From the NCBI GenBank assembly GCA_021234155.1, contig JAJEKV010000047.1, positions 2,280,494-2,344,493 of the forward strand: a DNA stretch of 64,000 nt. The letters are read 5' to 3'. Origin of the DNA: Isoetes taiwanensis. Its lineage: Eukaryota > Streptophyta > Lycopodiopsida > Isoetales > Isoetaceae. The notes below the pieces were generated by a model, which was not told the origin of the DNA, did no database searches, and saw nothing but the letters and a program-made list of their open reading frames with translations. Below, in pieces: positions 36,625 to 48,428 of the stretch. The position numbers and the translations under genes are program-made. The first letter of the stretch is position 1. Each line of letters begins with the position of its first letter.

Positions 36625-37260
36625 GAAGCGTCACCTACCTACAAATATCTATGACTTGAGTTTCGTTCTACTATGCACTGGGACACTTCCATTTGGCTGC
36701 GAGTGGCAACGGGCTGAAAGGCACTATGTGCAATGTAGAACAATAGTACTGAGTGGCCATGTATAATTACACCCATCAATCGCACCTGTTCAGAGTCTTA
36801 GTGGAGCCCGTCCTATATAGGGTCAAAATCTGAAGCTCAGTGTATCGCCACCTGGAATGACTTGGAGCAGGTGCGGAAAGCATTTTTAGCATGGGCATTG
36901 GGGGCAAAGTCTATAGTCCCATATCAAATCTTGTACCACGACAATGGGGCCATAGTGCCTCACGGCCTATTGGAGGGAAAAGATAGCTCGATGGCTGGCT
37001 AGTTGAATGCCCAGGAGCACATGTGCATATAGATGCAAACAAAAGCAAATCGTCATAGTTTGAGATAATACCTTCGCGCTTGTTTCATGGGATGCCAGTG
37101 TCTTGCACAGGTCAAGATAGCACATTATCAACGTTACATAAATCCCAAATTAGAACAGGACCTGCAACGCTACTTGCGTACTCATTTGCTTATGAAAAGG
37201 CACAGATTCATTGCCTCAGTTCGCATAACTAGACTGCACATTTCAATTTAGTACAATGAG

Positions 37261-37768
37261 ACTACCAAAGAAGTTTGTTCTCTCCATATCATACATTTTA
37301 ATGCCTCACCAACTATACACTCCTCTCATTTATGCACAAGGAGTTAAGAAGCCCTTATGTATGTTTTTTTTCTTATGTATACATGCATGGAAGCCCTTAA
37401 AATGAACCTCCCGGTTTCATGCATTCATGCACGTGGTTTTGGGAGGGGTTTATACATGACTCCCCCCTGGGCATTCTGCCATTTCTTGTTCGTCTTCCTC
37501 TTCTTCCGCCCTAAGATGACGTAGAGCTATTGTTCAAGCTTGAAGAGCTTAAGAACTTCAAGACAGGTTGGGCTTCTTTGACATCTATGCTTTCAAGGAG
37601 CAGGTGAGGCCCCTACTTCCTCTTGAGGTGGAGAAACTATAAGATGGACCATTCTCAAATGTCGTGGTCCTTACTGGTGCTGACATTAGGATCCTACTCC
37701 TCGATTTCAACTTCGTGCTGGTCCATCTGGCCGATATGCTTCATGCCGACCCAACAGGCAAAGAACCC
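37261..37768. other. Unassigned DNA before the third MITE
   Basis: Contains ATGTATACATGCATGG-type palindromic sequence (about 37375-37395). A plus-strand open segment at 37680-37800 with peptide LLLDFNFVLVHLADMLHADP matches nothing I know. Confidence 0.3.
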
Positions 37769-38001
37769 CAAGAGGGATTCACTTATGTTATGCATATAAA
37801 CCATCTAAGTGTACGCTAAGGGGTTTTTTATTACCTATTTGGTACTTATAATAAGGGGCATTTACCATTTATTTCACTTGTCTAGTTGTATTTTAAAGAG
37901 TATAGGGGTATATCAAGCCAGTTTTCTGCGTATGATAAGGGGTTTTGCCTGACCCTAGAAATCCAGATGCCATATCCAGAATATATAGGTGAATCCCCTG
38001 G
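37769..38001. mobile_element. hAT-like MITE, 233 bp (copy 3)
   Basis: Begins CAAGAGGGATTCACTTATG and ends CATATATAGGTGAATCCCCTGG-like sequence. It is flanked by AAGAACCC (37761-37768) and AAGGACCC (38002-38009), 7 of 8 identical. It is near-identical in length and about 90% identical by eye to the copy at 25534-25770. The flanks do not resemble other parts of the window, so the host sequence is unidentified. Confidence 0.75.
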
Positions 38002-38009
38002 AAGGACCC

Positions 38010-39080
38010 CTTCTACAGAGGCCTAAGACTGCACTTGCATCCTACATAGTGGTTTACTCAATCAATTGTTGAATTTGAGCTATTATCATAGAGGTTGTAG
38101 GTACTTGTCGTACTGTTTTGGTGTCGCCACAATAATTGCTTAAATTGACAATGTTATAATATTGGTGAGGCGATGGGACCAACACTATGTGAAGTGGTGA
38201 TGTCAAAATTTTGAATAAGGTAGCTCAATTATTTCAATTGGTCTGGTTTGCTATATTTTTTACAGATATTTGGTGAGGCCTGCAATTCAATTAATGTGAA
38301 CTTTGAGGTACATTATACATAATGGCATAATCTACATTTGATTCCTAGGGGCGGGTGATTAGAATATCTCAGCTTGTAAGTGTATATTTCCATGTGTTAC
38401 ACATCCTCATGCTCATTCAGACCATGGTTTTAAAAAAATTGGCTTTTTGGTTCTTAACAATGTACATTTCCACATTTTGCATCATTGCTTTGAGAAATTA
38501 GGCTCTCTTTTTGAGCAATCATGTTGATATACATGTTGTATTTGTACACAAACTGAAGGCTAACATGGTGTATTTAGCATTCAATTTAGGTTTCCCGCCT
38601 CGGTTGTCGAATCCGTCGATCCTACGACCAAGAGTATTTGTTGGGGTCTCTAGGCAACTTTCATTTCCATTATGATCATGTATGATTGGGGGTGCCTACG
38701 ATTCTGGGTTATAAAATAAGGTTGCACCTAAGGTACTTGGACTCAGACCCCTATTAAAACAATTCAATGTTCTAATAAGGATGTTTTGACCAAATAGAAC
38801 TAGTGAGCTAATGTGATTATTTTTTTATAGGCTCTATGTGTTTTTTTCTTCTTATAATAACAACCCATTCAATTGTTTTAGTGGTACAGTCTATGATTTT
38901 AGTTATGGTCGTTTATCCAACCAACCCCCCTACAAGGGCCCCCAGGACCCCTTTTAATTGTGTTGCAAATTCCAGTCATGATCCTTGCGTTTGGGCATAT
39001 CTCAGGATATGGTCTAGGCCAATGGCCAAAAATTAGCCATTAATATGATTTAGCCATTAAGATGATCCTGAAATTAACGA
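38010..39080. other. No recognised gene
   Basis: AT-rich sequence with short open frames only. I recognised neither repeats nor domains. Confidence 0.4.
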
Positions 39081-40469
39081 TTAAATAGAAAAAAAAAGTC
39101 TTATCAAATTGGAAAGCTCAGAAAATGGAACTAGAGAAGGTATAAGCAGGATGTCCAATGGTAAAGCAGCAGATGTAGGAGGGTTGCAAGCAAAGATGAT
39201 TAAATGGGCAGGAAAGTTTGTGGTTTCAATGTTAACTGATGATAGATGTGAATGTTTTCCACCAGCTTGGCAGTTAAATAAGATAGTATCTATATATAAA
39301 ACAGGTAACGAGGCATACCCACCTACAAGATAAATTAAATAGCAGCCTATTTGCAAAACTATAGTTGAGAAGAAAATAAACAAATGGACTAAAAAAAATA
39401 ATGCAAGAGCAAAAGGGCAAGCATGATTTAGACCCAAGGAATCCAGCATAGATCATATGCTCACATTTAGGAGCTTGATGGAATCTGTTAAAGGCACAAA
39501 GAAGAGTATGTTGCAGTTTAGTAGATTGTATGAAGGCTTTTGATATGGTACATTGGTCAAATCTCTTGTTCAAAATGAAACAACTAGAAATTCTCGAGGA
39601 ACACCAAAATGCAGTAGCATGTCTGAATGAGCTAGAGTATTAAATCATGAAAAGTGGAGAGGGAGAGGGGTAAGATATTGCAGGATATACCAAGATATTA
39701 TTATATGCAAATGATTTAGTTCTGTAATCTGAGAGCAGTATATGCATGTGAAAACATTTAAAAATACTCGCAAGTTTTTGTGATGCTAAAGGCATGAAAG
39801 TGAACATAACAAAGACAAAGAACATAATGTTTGGCACAATAAGGACACATAGATTAAGTTTTAAAATAAAAGTGAAAAAGTATAGCAATTTCCTACAAGT
39901 ACTTAGTGCTAATCATTGGCTAGAGTTATAAATGGAATAAAACAGTTGGGAAGAGAACCACGGGGGCTTGAGAGCATTATTTGCATTGCTAAGAATGTAG
40001 AAAAGCAGCATAGTTGATTTACTATAAAAAGCAATTATATAAAGCTCATGTCTAGTCAGTTATCCTTTATAATTGTGAAATTTGTGGTCCATGTTTATTA
40101 ATATGTGGAAGAGAATAGAGAAGATTCAAAGAAATTTGTTTTAACTGAGCTTGGGGTAAAAATGCAAATTCCATATGAAATTATATTGAGAGAGACATGT
40201 GTATTCCCACTAAAGGAAGAAGCAATATATTAGATTTTGATTTATATGAGTGAAATACACAAAAGAAATGAGAAATTCTCCACGTTTTGCCTTAGAAAGC
40301 TGCAGAAACAGAAAAGAATGGCTAGTAGAGGTGCATAAATGGTTGATAAAATGGAGAATGGATTCAAATGCATTTCCTCAAGACATGAATAATACAGGAT
40401 TGGGTGTATGAAAGCCTTTAGGCAAAAATATGGAACAATGCTCCAAGGAAGAGGGCTCTCTATTATGCG
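39081..40469 (+). mobile_element. LINE relic (reverse transcriptase and downstream)
   Basis: The frame 39109-39333 includes SNGKAADVGGLQAKMIKWAGKF and PPAWQLNKIVSIYKTGNE, equivalent to the KAADxDGLxA..LKW reverse-transcriptase block of other LINEs here. Further pieces are ARAKGQA.FRPK.SSIDHML, YEGF.YG and LLYANDLVL (for the YADD block, about 39693-39725). The 3' end TCTATTATGCGATAATGAAC resembles the end of the LINE at 53.78 kb. It abuts the truncated Gypsy element near 40470. Confidence 0.65.
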
Positions 40470-40478
40470 ATAATGAAC

Positions 40479-41221
40479 TTAGATCTCAAGGAGATAGAAG
40501 ATCTCGCTAGAAAACTTCAAATCAAGATGAGGCAGATGGTATGTACAAGGGCGCAAATTCTTGCAAGAGGAGGACCCAGCGGGCAATGCGACCGTGGGCG
40601 TGGCTTTGTTGATCAGATACAGAAGAGCTTGATGATCCACAAAGAATTTGATTTTTCTACCCAACAAGTAATGACCGAAGCGTTGAACACAAAAAACAAG
40701 GCCCAAGGCTTCCCGTTCCGTGGCGGAATAATTCCGCTCAGCAGGATTAAGTTTCCGACTAGCATAGCGAATGGGTTTATCTGTATGCTCATCATATGCT
40801 TGAGAGAGAATAGCACCAATAGCGAAAGCTGAGACATCAACATGGACATGAAAGGGCTTGTCCCACTGGGGGGGACAAGGACTGGAGCTTGAGTGAGTAA
40901 GCTCTTCAGCTTCTGAAAGGCTGCCTTCGCCTGGGGATTCCAAGCCCAAGATAATTCGTCACCCGTGAGTTTATGAATGGGATCAACAATAGCAGCAAGT
41001 CCAGGAATGAAGGTGGCATAGTAATTAACTTTACCCAGGAAGGAGCGTATCTCTTTAATGTTCGAAGGTGCATGTGCCTTCAGCACACAACTGATTTTGG
41101 CCGGATCCGTGGTGATGCCTTCTTTACTGACCATGACCCAGAAGGACACCAGAGGTGGCACAAAAAGTGCATTTTTCGAGATTGAGACTGATACCAGACT
41201 CATCACATTTTTGGAAAACAA
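40479..41221 (-). pseudogene. Gypsy RNase H and connection domain
   Basis: From the high-coordinate side: IKEIRSFLGKVNYYATFIPG, then AWNPQAKAAFQKLKSLLTQA (connection). In a second frame come VHVDVSAFAIGAILSQ, KPIRYASRKLNPAERNYSAT, EREALGLVF and the FVDHQALLYLIN end. The first RNase H acid is present in VDVS (usually VDAS). A frameshift near 40870 separates the two parts. Translation then ends at 40479 instead of entering an integrase. Confidence 0.85.
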
Positions 41222-41645
41222 GCTCTAACTTGGCAAGATGTTCTTCCATAGAGCTATATGCCGAGAAATCATCCTGAAAGATTTGGAGAAAGGCATTGTC
41301 TTTCATATAATCTTGAAATAATGAGAGCATGATACGTTGAAAGATGGATGGAGAATTAGATAATTCGAAGGGGACCACTTTGTAGGTAAAAGTGCCCCAC
41401 GGCGTGGTGAAAGTGGTTTTCAATTGATCTTCAGCTCTGATAGAGATTTGATTGTACCCCGAAAAACCATCCATGAAGGAGTACATATCATGACCAATGA
41501 CCTCTTCCAGAACTTGGCCTATGAAGGGTAGTGGGAAGTGATCCCGTTCCGTGGCCTGATTTAATTGTCTGTAGTCCACGCAAACCCGGATTTTGCCATT
41601 GTGCTTGAGAGCAATTACAATTGGGCTCACCCACTCAGACCTCAT
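41124..41645 (-). pseudogene. Gypsy reverse transcriptase
   Basis: A 173-codon frame spans most of the palm and fingers: SEWVSPIVIALKHNGKIRVC, DYRQLNQATERDHFPLPF, MDGFSGYNQISI, TFTYKVVPFELSNSPSIFQR and the active-site motif LQIFQDDFSAYS. The catalytic DD is kept in FQDD, where most Gypsy elements have Y(I/V)DD. Frameshifts at both ends separate it from the protease and RNase H segments. Confidence 0.88.
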
Positions 41646-41762
41646 AAATCAAGCCAACTGCAAGAAGCTTATCAATTTTGGCTTTGACACGGTCATGATA
41701 GTTGGGGTTGAGCCAGTACTATCGTTGCTAGATTGGACGTGCATCAGGTTTGGTGGGAATGG

Positions 41763-42809
41763 TCAGTTCCCCCAATTCTTTCTTGATACCCCAGAGGTCT
41801 TTGTAGCTCCAGCAAAGATGTGCTTGAACGTTTTGAATAGGGTGATGGCACGAGCTTTATAAGTTGGTGGAAGATTGGCAGCCAACCGAACAGGTTGATT
41901 GTCACCAAGATCCACTATTTCTACTTCTGGAGTTTGAATGTGCGGGACGACTTCAGTATCTTTGACAACATGAGCAGGAGGTTGGAGCATCACAGGTGGT
42001 GCAGCATTCTGTGTCGTGAAGAAGAGAGTCTGCTGAGTATCATCAAGCAATAATTGCTTCATAATGGCATGAACGTCAACATCATCATGAGGAGCATCAG
42101 TGTCGGAAAAATGATCCAGGCGCTGGATTCGATTGCAAGGAGCTAGGTACGGGTCTAGCAAGGCAGCCATGGCCTGGTCCTGATCAAGGGTCATCTCACC
42201 CCAAGGACCTGCATACTCAGGGTAAGAAGACAGAGGCAGATCTGCATGAGGAGCCTGAACATAATAAATATTTTGAGCTTCTTCAGAATTACTGTCTGAA
42301 AGCGAGGGCTCTGCATGCTCGACAGAGATAAGCTTACCAGTTTCGAGATCCATAGTTGCATTCAAGGTGCCATCTGTGATGACAAGTTGATCAGTTGCCC
42401 AATAATGAATGCCCTTAGCCTGGCGGAGGAAGGGTCGTCCCACCAGCATTTCATAGTCACCGGGATCTTCGCCAGCTTTCCAAATACCAAATTCCAAAGG
42501 GAACTGGAGATCTCCTATACTGATGTGGAGAAGAGGGGTGACGCCTTGAGGGCGCGTGACGTGGCCATTAGCAAGCTTGATGTCATAGGGGGCACGATAA
42601 AGTTGCTTGATGCCTAACTGTTTCCTAAGCTTGTCCGTGATGAGGTTGACGGCATTACCTCCATTAATTTGCACAAGATTGATCTGTTGATTACCCACCG
42701 TGGCGTGCACCATGAGGGTTGAAGTAGCCACAGCTCCTACCAAGACTATGGGTAGGGGCAACTGTTCTTTGAGAGCAGGACACAGTTTGAGGATAGTAGC
42801 AAGACTCAA
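41763..42809 (-). pseudogene. Gypsy gag-pol segment with aspartic protease
   Basis: A 348-codon frame. Around residues 45-60, VQINGGNAVNLITDKLRKQL corresponds to the (I/V)DGG(S)A.N motif of Gypsy proteases, but the catalytic Asp is Asn. Later YEMLVGRPFLRQAKG matches the conserved (D)(I/L)LLGRPWL block with the L-L-G-R-P core. An acidic linker follows. Upstream at 42837-42839 a TAA in the same frame separates it from the previous open segment (42837-43205). Loss of Asp would abolish proteolysis if the copy were expressed. Confidence 0.8.
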
Positions 42810-42836
42810 AGGAATCTTGATTTTCGCCAGCTCTTC

Positions 42837-44432
42837 TTAAAGTTCTAAGGGAACATGAGAAAAGGGATCTGCGGGGTCCAGGGATGCTGGAGTCTGAGGC
42901 AAGGAAGCAAAGACCTCTTTGAGAAGCTCAACCTCAACAGTAGTGTTGGAGTACTGCTGAGTGCGTGGGCTTTTTGACGTGGAAGGCGCTTCCTGACGCT
43001 GCTGGGCACGCGTAGTGGCATGAACATTGGCAAGCGTACGTCCTTCGGCAGCTTGTATGAGTTTGAGAATGCTTTCACGCACCTTAGGCATGACATGGGG
43101 CATGAGCTTATCAAGATCAGGTGCAAAATGGACCTTTTTTTTGTCCTCATGCGGGATCGTATCAACAGCAAAGGCAGGTTGCGTGTCATGTGGTATTATC
43201 GTCAAGGGGCGCGAGGCCTTGGTCTGGCGGGAAACAAGACCAACCCAATTGGATTGCTGGACTGGAGGATTAAGAGCCTGATAGATCTCCTCTTGAGCTT
43301 ATTGATCGAGAGTGGTGGAAGATGCTGCTACTTGCTGAGGTTGCTGTTGTTGAGGTGGCCGTGGTGGCCGCTTCAAAACCGGGCGTGGGTCTTGTTTGCC
43401 ATTGGCAACCCATAATTGATAGGCCGTGAGACGGACTGATGCAGTTTGATTGGTTCCTAAAAGCTGAATTTGGACTTGAGGAAGCTGAGGATATGCCATG
43501 GTGGTATGGCCCCATTCTTGACAGTGATAACACTGAGCTTTGGAAGGATCAAAAGGTGGCCTGGAACCTTGACCCCTGGATTGTTGAGGTTGCTGAACCT
43601 ATTGATATTGCTGAGGCGGATACGATTGATGTTGCTGTGGCGTGGTCTGCATCTAGAAGACTATTTTTTGCCTGAAGGATGTGGGATGTGCATGAGTACA
43701 CTCTTCAGTGACATGATTACACATATTGCAACGTTCACAATGAGGAGGACCATTGGTGGAGTTACATTCATTGGCAAGATGACCTTGATACTTACAAATG
43801 TACTAAATCTGGTTGCATTGAGGAGGAGCAGATTGTTGTGGTTGTACCGCATTCTGAGGAATCATGACAGGAGGCATGAAGGGAAGTTCCGTGAGTGCAA
43901 CACCCCGAGAAGACACATTAACAGAGTGATCCACTAATTCAATTGCCTGCTCCAAGGTCTTGGGACGCAGATACTAGTCATGAGACGAATGGCAGGAGGA
44001 AGACCCTGCAGAAACTAGACAAGAATCTGGCTTTGCGTGGGGTACTCTTTGAGCTTGCTGACAAGAATGTGGAGGCGATCCGCGAAATCACGGGCAGACT
44101 CCGTGGGTTGTTGCTGGAGATCATTGAGTTGCTTCAGAAGTTGCTGATCATCGTCCGTGGTACCATAATGTGAGAGAAAGGTCGTCTTCATCTCTTGCTA
44201 GTTTTGTTTCCAGTGACTTTTGTTGGCCATGAGCCGAGGGGCTCCACGCAGTGTGGTGGAAAAAATGTGGAACTTGAGTTGAGGTTGAGTGTGGCCATTG
44301 AGGATAGCCAAGGCCTCAAATTCTTCCATATGAGCTTGGGCACTTTGATCGAGGGGCTTTCCTTTGGTATTCCCAAAAATTGGATATGTCAGCTTAAGAT
44401 TGTGAACATGGGATTGAGGTGGACCTTGCATG
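42837..44432 (-). pseudogene. Gypsy gag, distal part with two CCHC motifs
   Basis: Immediately below the inserted element the capsid region reads LTYPIFGNTKGKPLDQSAQA and then TTLRGAPRLM, FLSHYGTTDD and ARDFADRLHILVSKLKEYP. These match the Retrotrans_gag fold (TLRGAA..W...F...Y.......F..RL..L). Two zinc-knuckle-like motifs follow: CKYQGHLANEC (about 43780-43815) and CYHCQEWGH (about 43515-43545). A Q/P-rich segment lies below 43400. Several frame changes and stops are present. Confidence 0.75.
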
Positions 44433-44446
44433 CCCGGGGGGTTCAC

Positions 44447-44470
44447 ACATGTATTCCGTAGAATACATGT
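44447..44470. repeat. Subterminal palindrome of the Pack-type element
   Basis: ACATGTATTC and GAATACATGT are perfect 10-bp inverted arms around a CGTA spacer, starting 14 bp inside the left terminus. Confidence 0.85.
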
Positions 44471-45083
44471 GCGTGGACGGAGAAGGGGTTTTTTTGAAAA
44501 AAAAAAGTATGTATACTTGCGGTCGCTCCGACGTTTTGGCGCCCAAGGTGTAAGTTTTTTTACGGTTCCGGCAGCATTTCTTGGCAAGGCACAGGAGTTA
44601 GAAATACGTTTGCAGGCTAGAGTTTTGTTGCTGATATCTTGAGATATGTTTGAGGGACGTTTTCCACATTTTACAGCCCGATACTGCCGCCACTGTCTAT
44701 TCTTTGTTACTGCAGAGCAATATCTTGGATATGGCAGCTTTTGGCTTGAGTGTTTTTACTGGATCCTGCTGGAATGGATAAGTTTACAACTCGAGATCGA
44801 AACTAACCCTTAGGTTGATTGTCACATGAGCTAGAGTTTTCTAAGTCACTGGTGCTCCCTTCTCTTCTCAGATAGTATTTCCCATATGCCCCAATGGTGT
44901 CTCCCAGGTGATATGCATTTGATACGAAGTCTTTGTCCTAGATCTCCTAGATGGGCATTTTTGCAGTCGATAAATCGAATTTTGATTGTTTAAGCTGTGT
45001 TCCTTAAGAATTTTAGAGAATTTTTTTTTAGATCGATTTACTTAATCTGCATAGTGATTGGTTGCATTGGTCTTTTTGAACAG

Positions 45084-46855
45084 GATATTTGGTTTTACAT
45101 TTCAGAAAAGCCAGTGTTCACGAACTTTGGAAATGAAGCTGCACTTGTCTGGCATGAAGTAAACGTTCCATATGCGGTTTGGACACCTGATAGTGTCAGG
45201 ACACATCAGCACAAATACTATCCATCTGAGGTCTGTCTATCCTCAAAAACAATCATTTTTTAGTTCACGGAGTAAATGAGATCTGATACTATTATAGCAG
45301 AGGTAGAGGATTTTATTACTTGCATCCTTAGAGATCAACATGTGCTGAGAGTGCCAGAGACATTCTTCAACAACCTTAAGTGCCTGTGACTTCATAGGTA
45401 TTCTGCTTAAATGTTGCTGCTCAGAAACGGTTATAGTGCTTTTCACCCGATTTAATTTCCCCAAGTCTGGAATTTCTGCTTTAGTGGTCTTTCGTGGTTC
45501 AACGAAGGTCCATTTGCTTGCAGCTTTGATTCCAGTAGTAGATGCCTTTATTATGTTATTTTCTTTGTTTTTCCTGAAAGATATTTTCAGTGGATTCCAG
45601 ATAGAGCAGAGTGGCTATTGCCCATCAATTTGTCCAAAAATGTGATTGTTTGCAAAAGGTTTTTTTATTTTATTTCTGGTGTTAATAGTATGTGATTAAG
45701 AATGATGCCACATATGTGTCAGTGGACTATAAAGCAATGCTACTACAATTGTAACACCTTTGTGTTCTGAGCTGGGTGTTTGTTATTAGGCTGTAAAGAA
45801 GAATAATGGCAGCGTCTACGGACATGTTTTCTTTGCACGTTCTGGATTTTCTCCCGATCCAAGTGATCCAGAGTTTGATCCACTAGCAACATTTGGTAGA
45901 TCTATCCGTAGGTATGATGCTTCTCTTGTCTATTATATGTCTTTCACAACACTCAAGAGAAATGCCTCATCTACAGAATAAATTTGTTTTTGTAGCTCTT
46001 GTAACATATCTGTCAAAGCCCAAGGTTGACCGGAGGAAAAGCTTGCTTGCTAAAGATTCGCATGGGGAGGAACCATTGTTGGGAACTGACAAAACAAAAG
46101 TAAGCTAAGCCCAATTTATATATGTTTTAATATTGGATCATGACATCTTGAAGATGAGTAAATGCAATTATAACAAGCATCGATGGAGGCTTATGTTCTC
46201 CCTTAACATGCTATTCCAGTGGTGTTGAATCAGTGCTTAAAACTTTCAATCCACAATTGTTTATCTGGAGTGGTGTGTGAGTATTTAATTGAACAGTTTT
46301 CATAAGCAGGCATTATCAGAAGAGTTTGAAGTGGAGGACAATGAAATTGCTCCTTGGATTTCATACTTGAAGCCAAATGTGACCATCAATCTAGTTGAGG
46401 ACTTCACCCGGTATAAGAATTCTGCTAAGATATGATTTTTTGGTGTGATTTCATGGGCGTTGAAAAGGAAGAACATCTGACATCATGACGTTTTCTACAT
46501 TTCAGATACCCCAAAGGAAGTGCGCCCTCAACAATTGCACAATGTAGTCACGAGCCCTCTAAATCCTTTATGCCATTTAAGAAACTTGTATTGACAACTT
46601 TGGCATTTTTGGAATGCAGATCTTCATGTTGATGAAACTAGTGGCAACTATTATCCAGTAGTTTTTGTCAATGAGTTTTGGTTGCTGAGGGACAAACTTA
46701 TCCAGATTAATGATACGGTTCATGAAGTGGTGCTAAATCTTGATGTGGCTCCCATTAGCTTGACTCGCTGGCAGCTATATCTGCAGATTGACCAATCACT
46801 TCAACTTCATCGACCATATGGAAGCATGCTTGAAGGCGAAGATGATGAGCTTAAG
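45084..46855 (+). pseudogene. CLPTM1-family gene fragment, six exons with introns
   Basis: Exons at 45084-45230, 45790-45907, 45996-46099, 46310-46410, 46506-46543 and 46620-46855 join at GT-AG sites with matching phases to 248 codons without a stop. Peptide landmarks are ALVWHEVNVPYAVW, HVFFARSGFSPDPSDPEFDP, TYLSKPKVDRR, WISYLKPNVTINLVEDFTRY, GNYYPVVFVNEFWLLRDKL and HRPYGSMLEGEDDELK. These are the conserved luminal/extracellular region of CLPTM1 (cleft lip and palate transmembrane protein 1) homologues, multipass membrane proteins found across eukaryotes. The N-terminus before DIWFYISE and the C-terminal membrane segments after DDELK are absent. The last donor (GTTAGC) has no partner exon, and read-through meets a stop near 46912. 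It is inside a transposon, so it is probably a captured, partial copy. A chimeric transcript is possible. Confidence 0.85.
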
Positions 46856-46912
46856 GTTAGCATTCTCTGGTTTCATAATTGTGCTAGTTATGAACACACT
46901 TCATTGATCTGA

Positions 46913-48375
46913 TTAGCTACATTGCTTGGGCAGAGGGTATTTTGTGGTAGGCACTTAAGCTACTTATAGCTTATAGATTCTCTCATATTGACACAATGTT
47001 ATAGGAGTTTCATATTCTTTAGTTGTGATGATAAAGATACATGAGATTAAGAAAACATATTGATCTATCTAGAGAGTTTGACTACACAGGTGAGGAAATA
47101 TGTCATAGTCATGTGTGCCTTGTTCTAAAGCTGCTGGTTTTTCTTGTCCAGGTGCATAGCAGCAGTATGTATGTCAATGGTTGAATTTTATGCAATCCTC
47201 GAGCTTTATTCGTCAATTTGAATAAATAAATGCTATTTTAATTTGTGTACATTGCAGAAAAATGATTCGGACCAAGTTTAAGCTTATAAAAGTTTGTCGA
47301 TCCTGGACTACATTTTTAAGAGGACATTTGAGGATTAATTTCCTATACAATTGCAACGCTATTGTTTTTTGGTTTTAAATGCCATATTCTTTTGGTTGTG
47401 CTCATGTTGCGAACCCAAGATATAACACATGATGGTTACAAGGACCCTCTCAGGTCCCTTGCATTCAGTTGTCATTTGTACAGGACTGTAACACTCTATT
47501 TCTTATTTTGAAATCAGGAATGCTATTGTGCATATGCAAACTAAGAGCTTTCCCTTAGACCAGCAGGAAAGTGGCCCAGTTGTTTATATTACATTATATC
47601 CCTATATATGTGAGATTTCTCAAATAAATGATAAATATTTCCCATCTGCACAATTATTACGTTGGAGCCTTCCTCAGATTATGTCAAATTCCAGAGTGAG
47701 AGAAAACTGAAAAGGGATTGAAAAACCCCTTTTCAGTGTGCTTTTCTTATTTGCCTAGAAAACAAAGTATGAATCATGATTATGATGGCATTTCATATTC
47801 CCCTTGTTGAAATGCTGAGTTGGAGCATTTAGCATCTCTCTATGAAAATAATTTGATGTACGAAAAGAAGGGGTGCTTTTGCATTAGCTTGCACTGCAGT
47901 TGCCAGCCTTGCTTGTTCAACCTACTTCAACCAGGGCATCAACTAGCTCTTTTACAGCTTCCTTCTCCCTCAACATTCACAAGGCAGCCAATAAACATCA
48001 TTCTTACAGCCTTAAATTTTGCACTATTTTGAACCCAAGACATTTCTACAACCTTTAAATTGAAAGCCCCAACAAGGCAGCTGATAAATATGATCTCTAC
48101 ATCCTAAAAATTTGCATGATTTTGAAAACTCCAGTAACCTTGTAGCCTTTTATTGTTGGGTGAAGAGGTAAGAGAGAGTCTACAGTGGCTTTAGCATTGG
48201 AAATCGTTAAAACTTGCGAAGCTTGCAACATTTGTAATTTGGATGTAAATGTAAGGTAGAGGGTAGGCTACATGAATAAATACTGGACGTAAAAATAAGG
48301 TTGAGGGTAGGGTAAATTGTGCTTAGACTCGGTGTAAAAGTATGGAATCGGGTATTCTGCTTCGAAAACACAGGA
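46913..48375. other. Noncoding interior of the Pack-type element
   Basis: Right-hand interior after the last CLPTM1 exon. I see no further CLPTM1 exons, transposase domain or other gene. It may be the captured gene's next, long intron. Confidence 0.45.
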
Positions 48376-48428
48376 CTGTATACATAGGGGTTTCTATGGA
48401 GGGCGAGCTGTATACATAGGGGTTTCTA
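48376..48428. repeat. Direct repeat near right end of Pack-type element
   Basis: CTGTATACATAGGGGTTTCT occurs twice with a 32-bp period. A related GTATACAAGGGGTTTT lies at the same place in the MITE ending at 32152, so it is a family subterminal motif. Confidence 0.8.

Larger units (their letters stand above)
31690..37260 (+). mobile_element. LINE relic interrupted by a MITE and a Copia element
   Basis: LINE pieces appear in order: VQQ.CPLSPTLFGLYVD.LE (31848-31906), then the MITE, then the continuation with VYVDDVDLLAYTPADMQCFL (32220-32280) and NLAKTKVVFISF to 32411. The Copia element follows. After it, 36630-37260 resumes with TYLQISMT-like, YYALGHFHLA, LWSPSYIG-like and TWNDLEQVRKAF-like segments. 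Removing both insertions, with one copy of each target duplication, makes the LINE co-linear with the copy at 25.3-27.3 kb. The coding frame has stops; no 3' tail was found. Confidence 0.7.

Noticed and set aside
45084-46855. Annotating the CLPTM1 exons as an ordinary resident gene
   Set aside because: They lie inside a block bounded by TIRs and an exact 8-bp duplication within a Gypsy gag. The first and last parts of the gene are missing.
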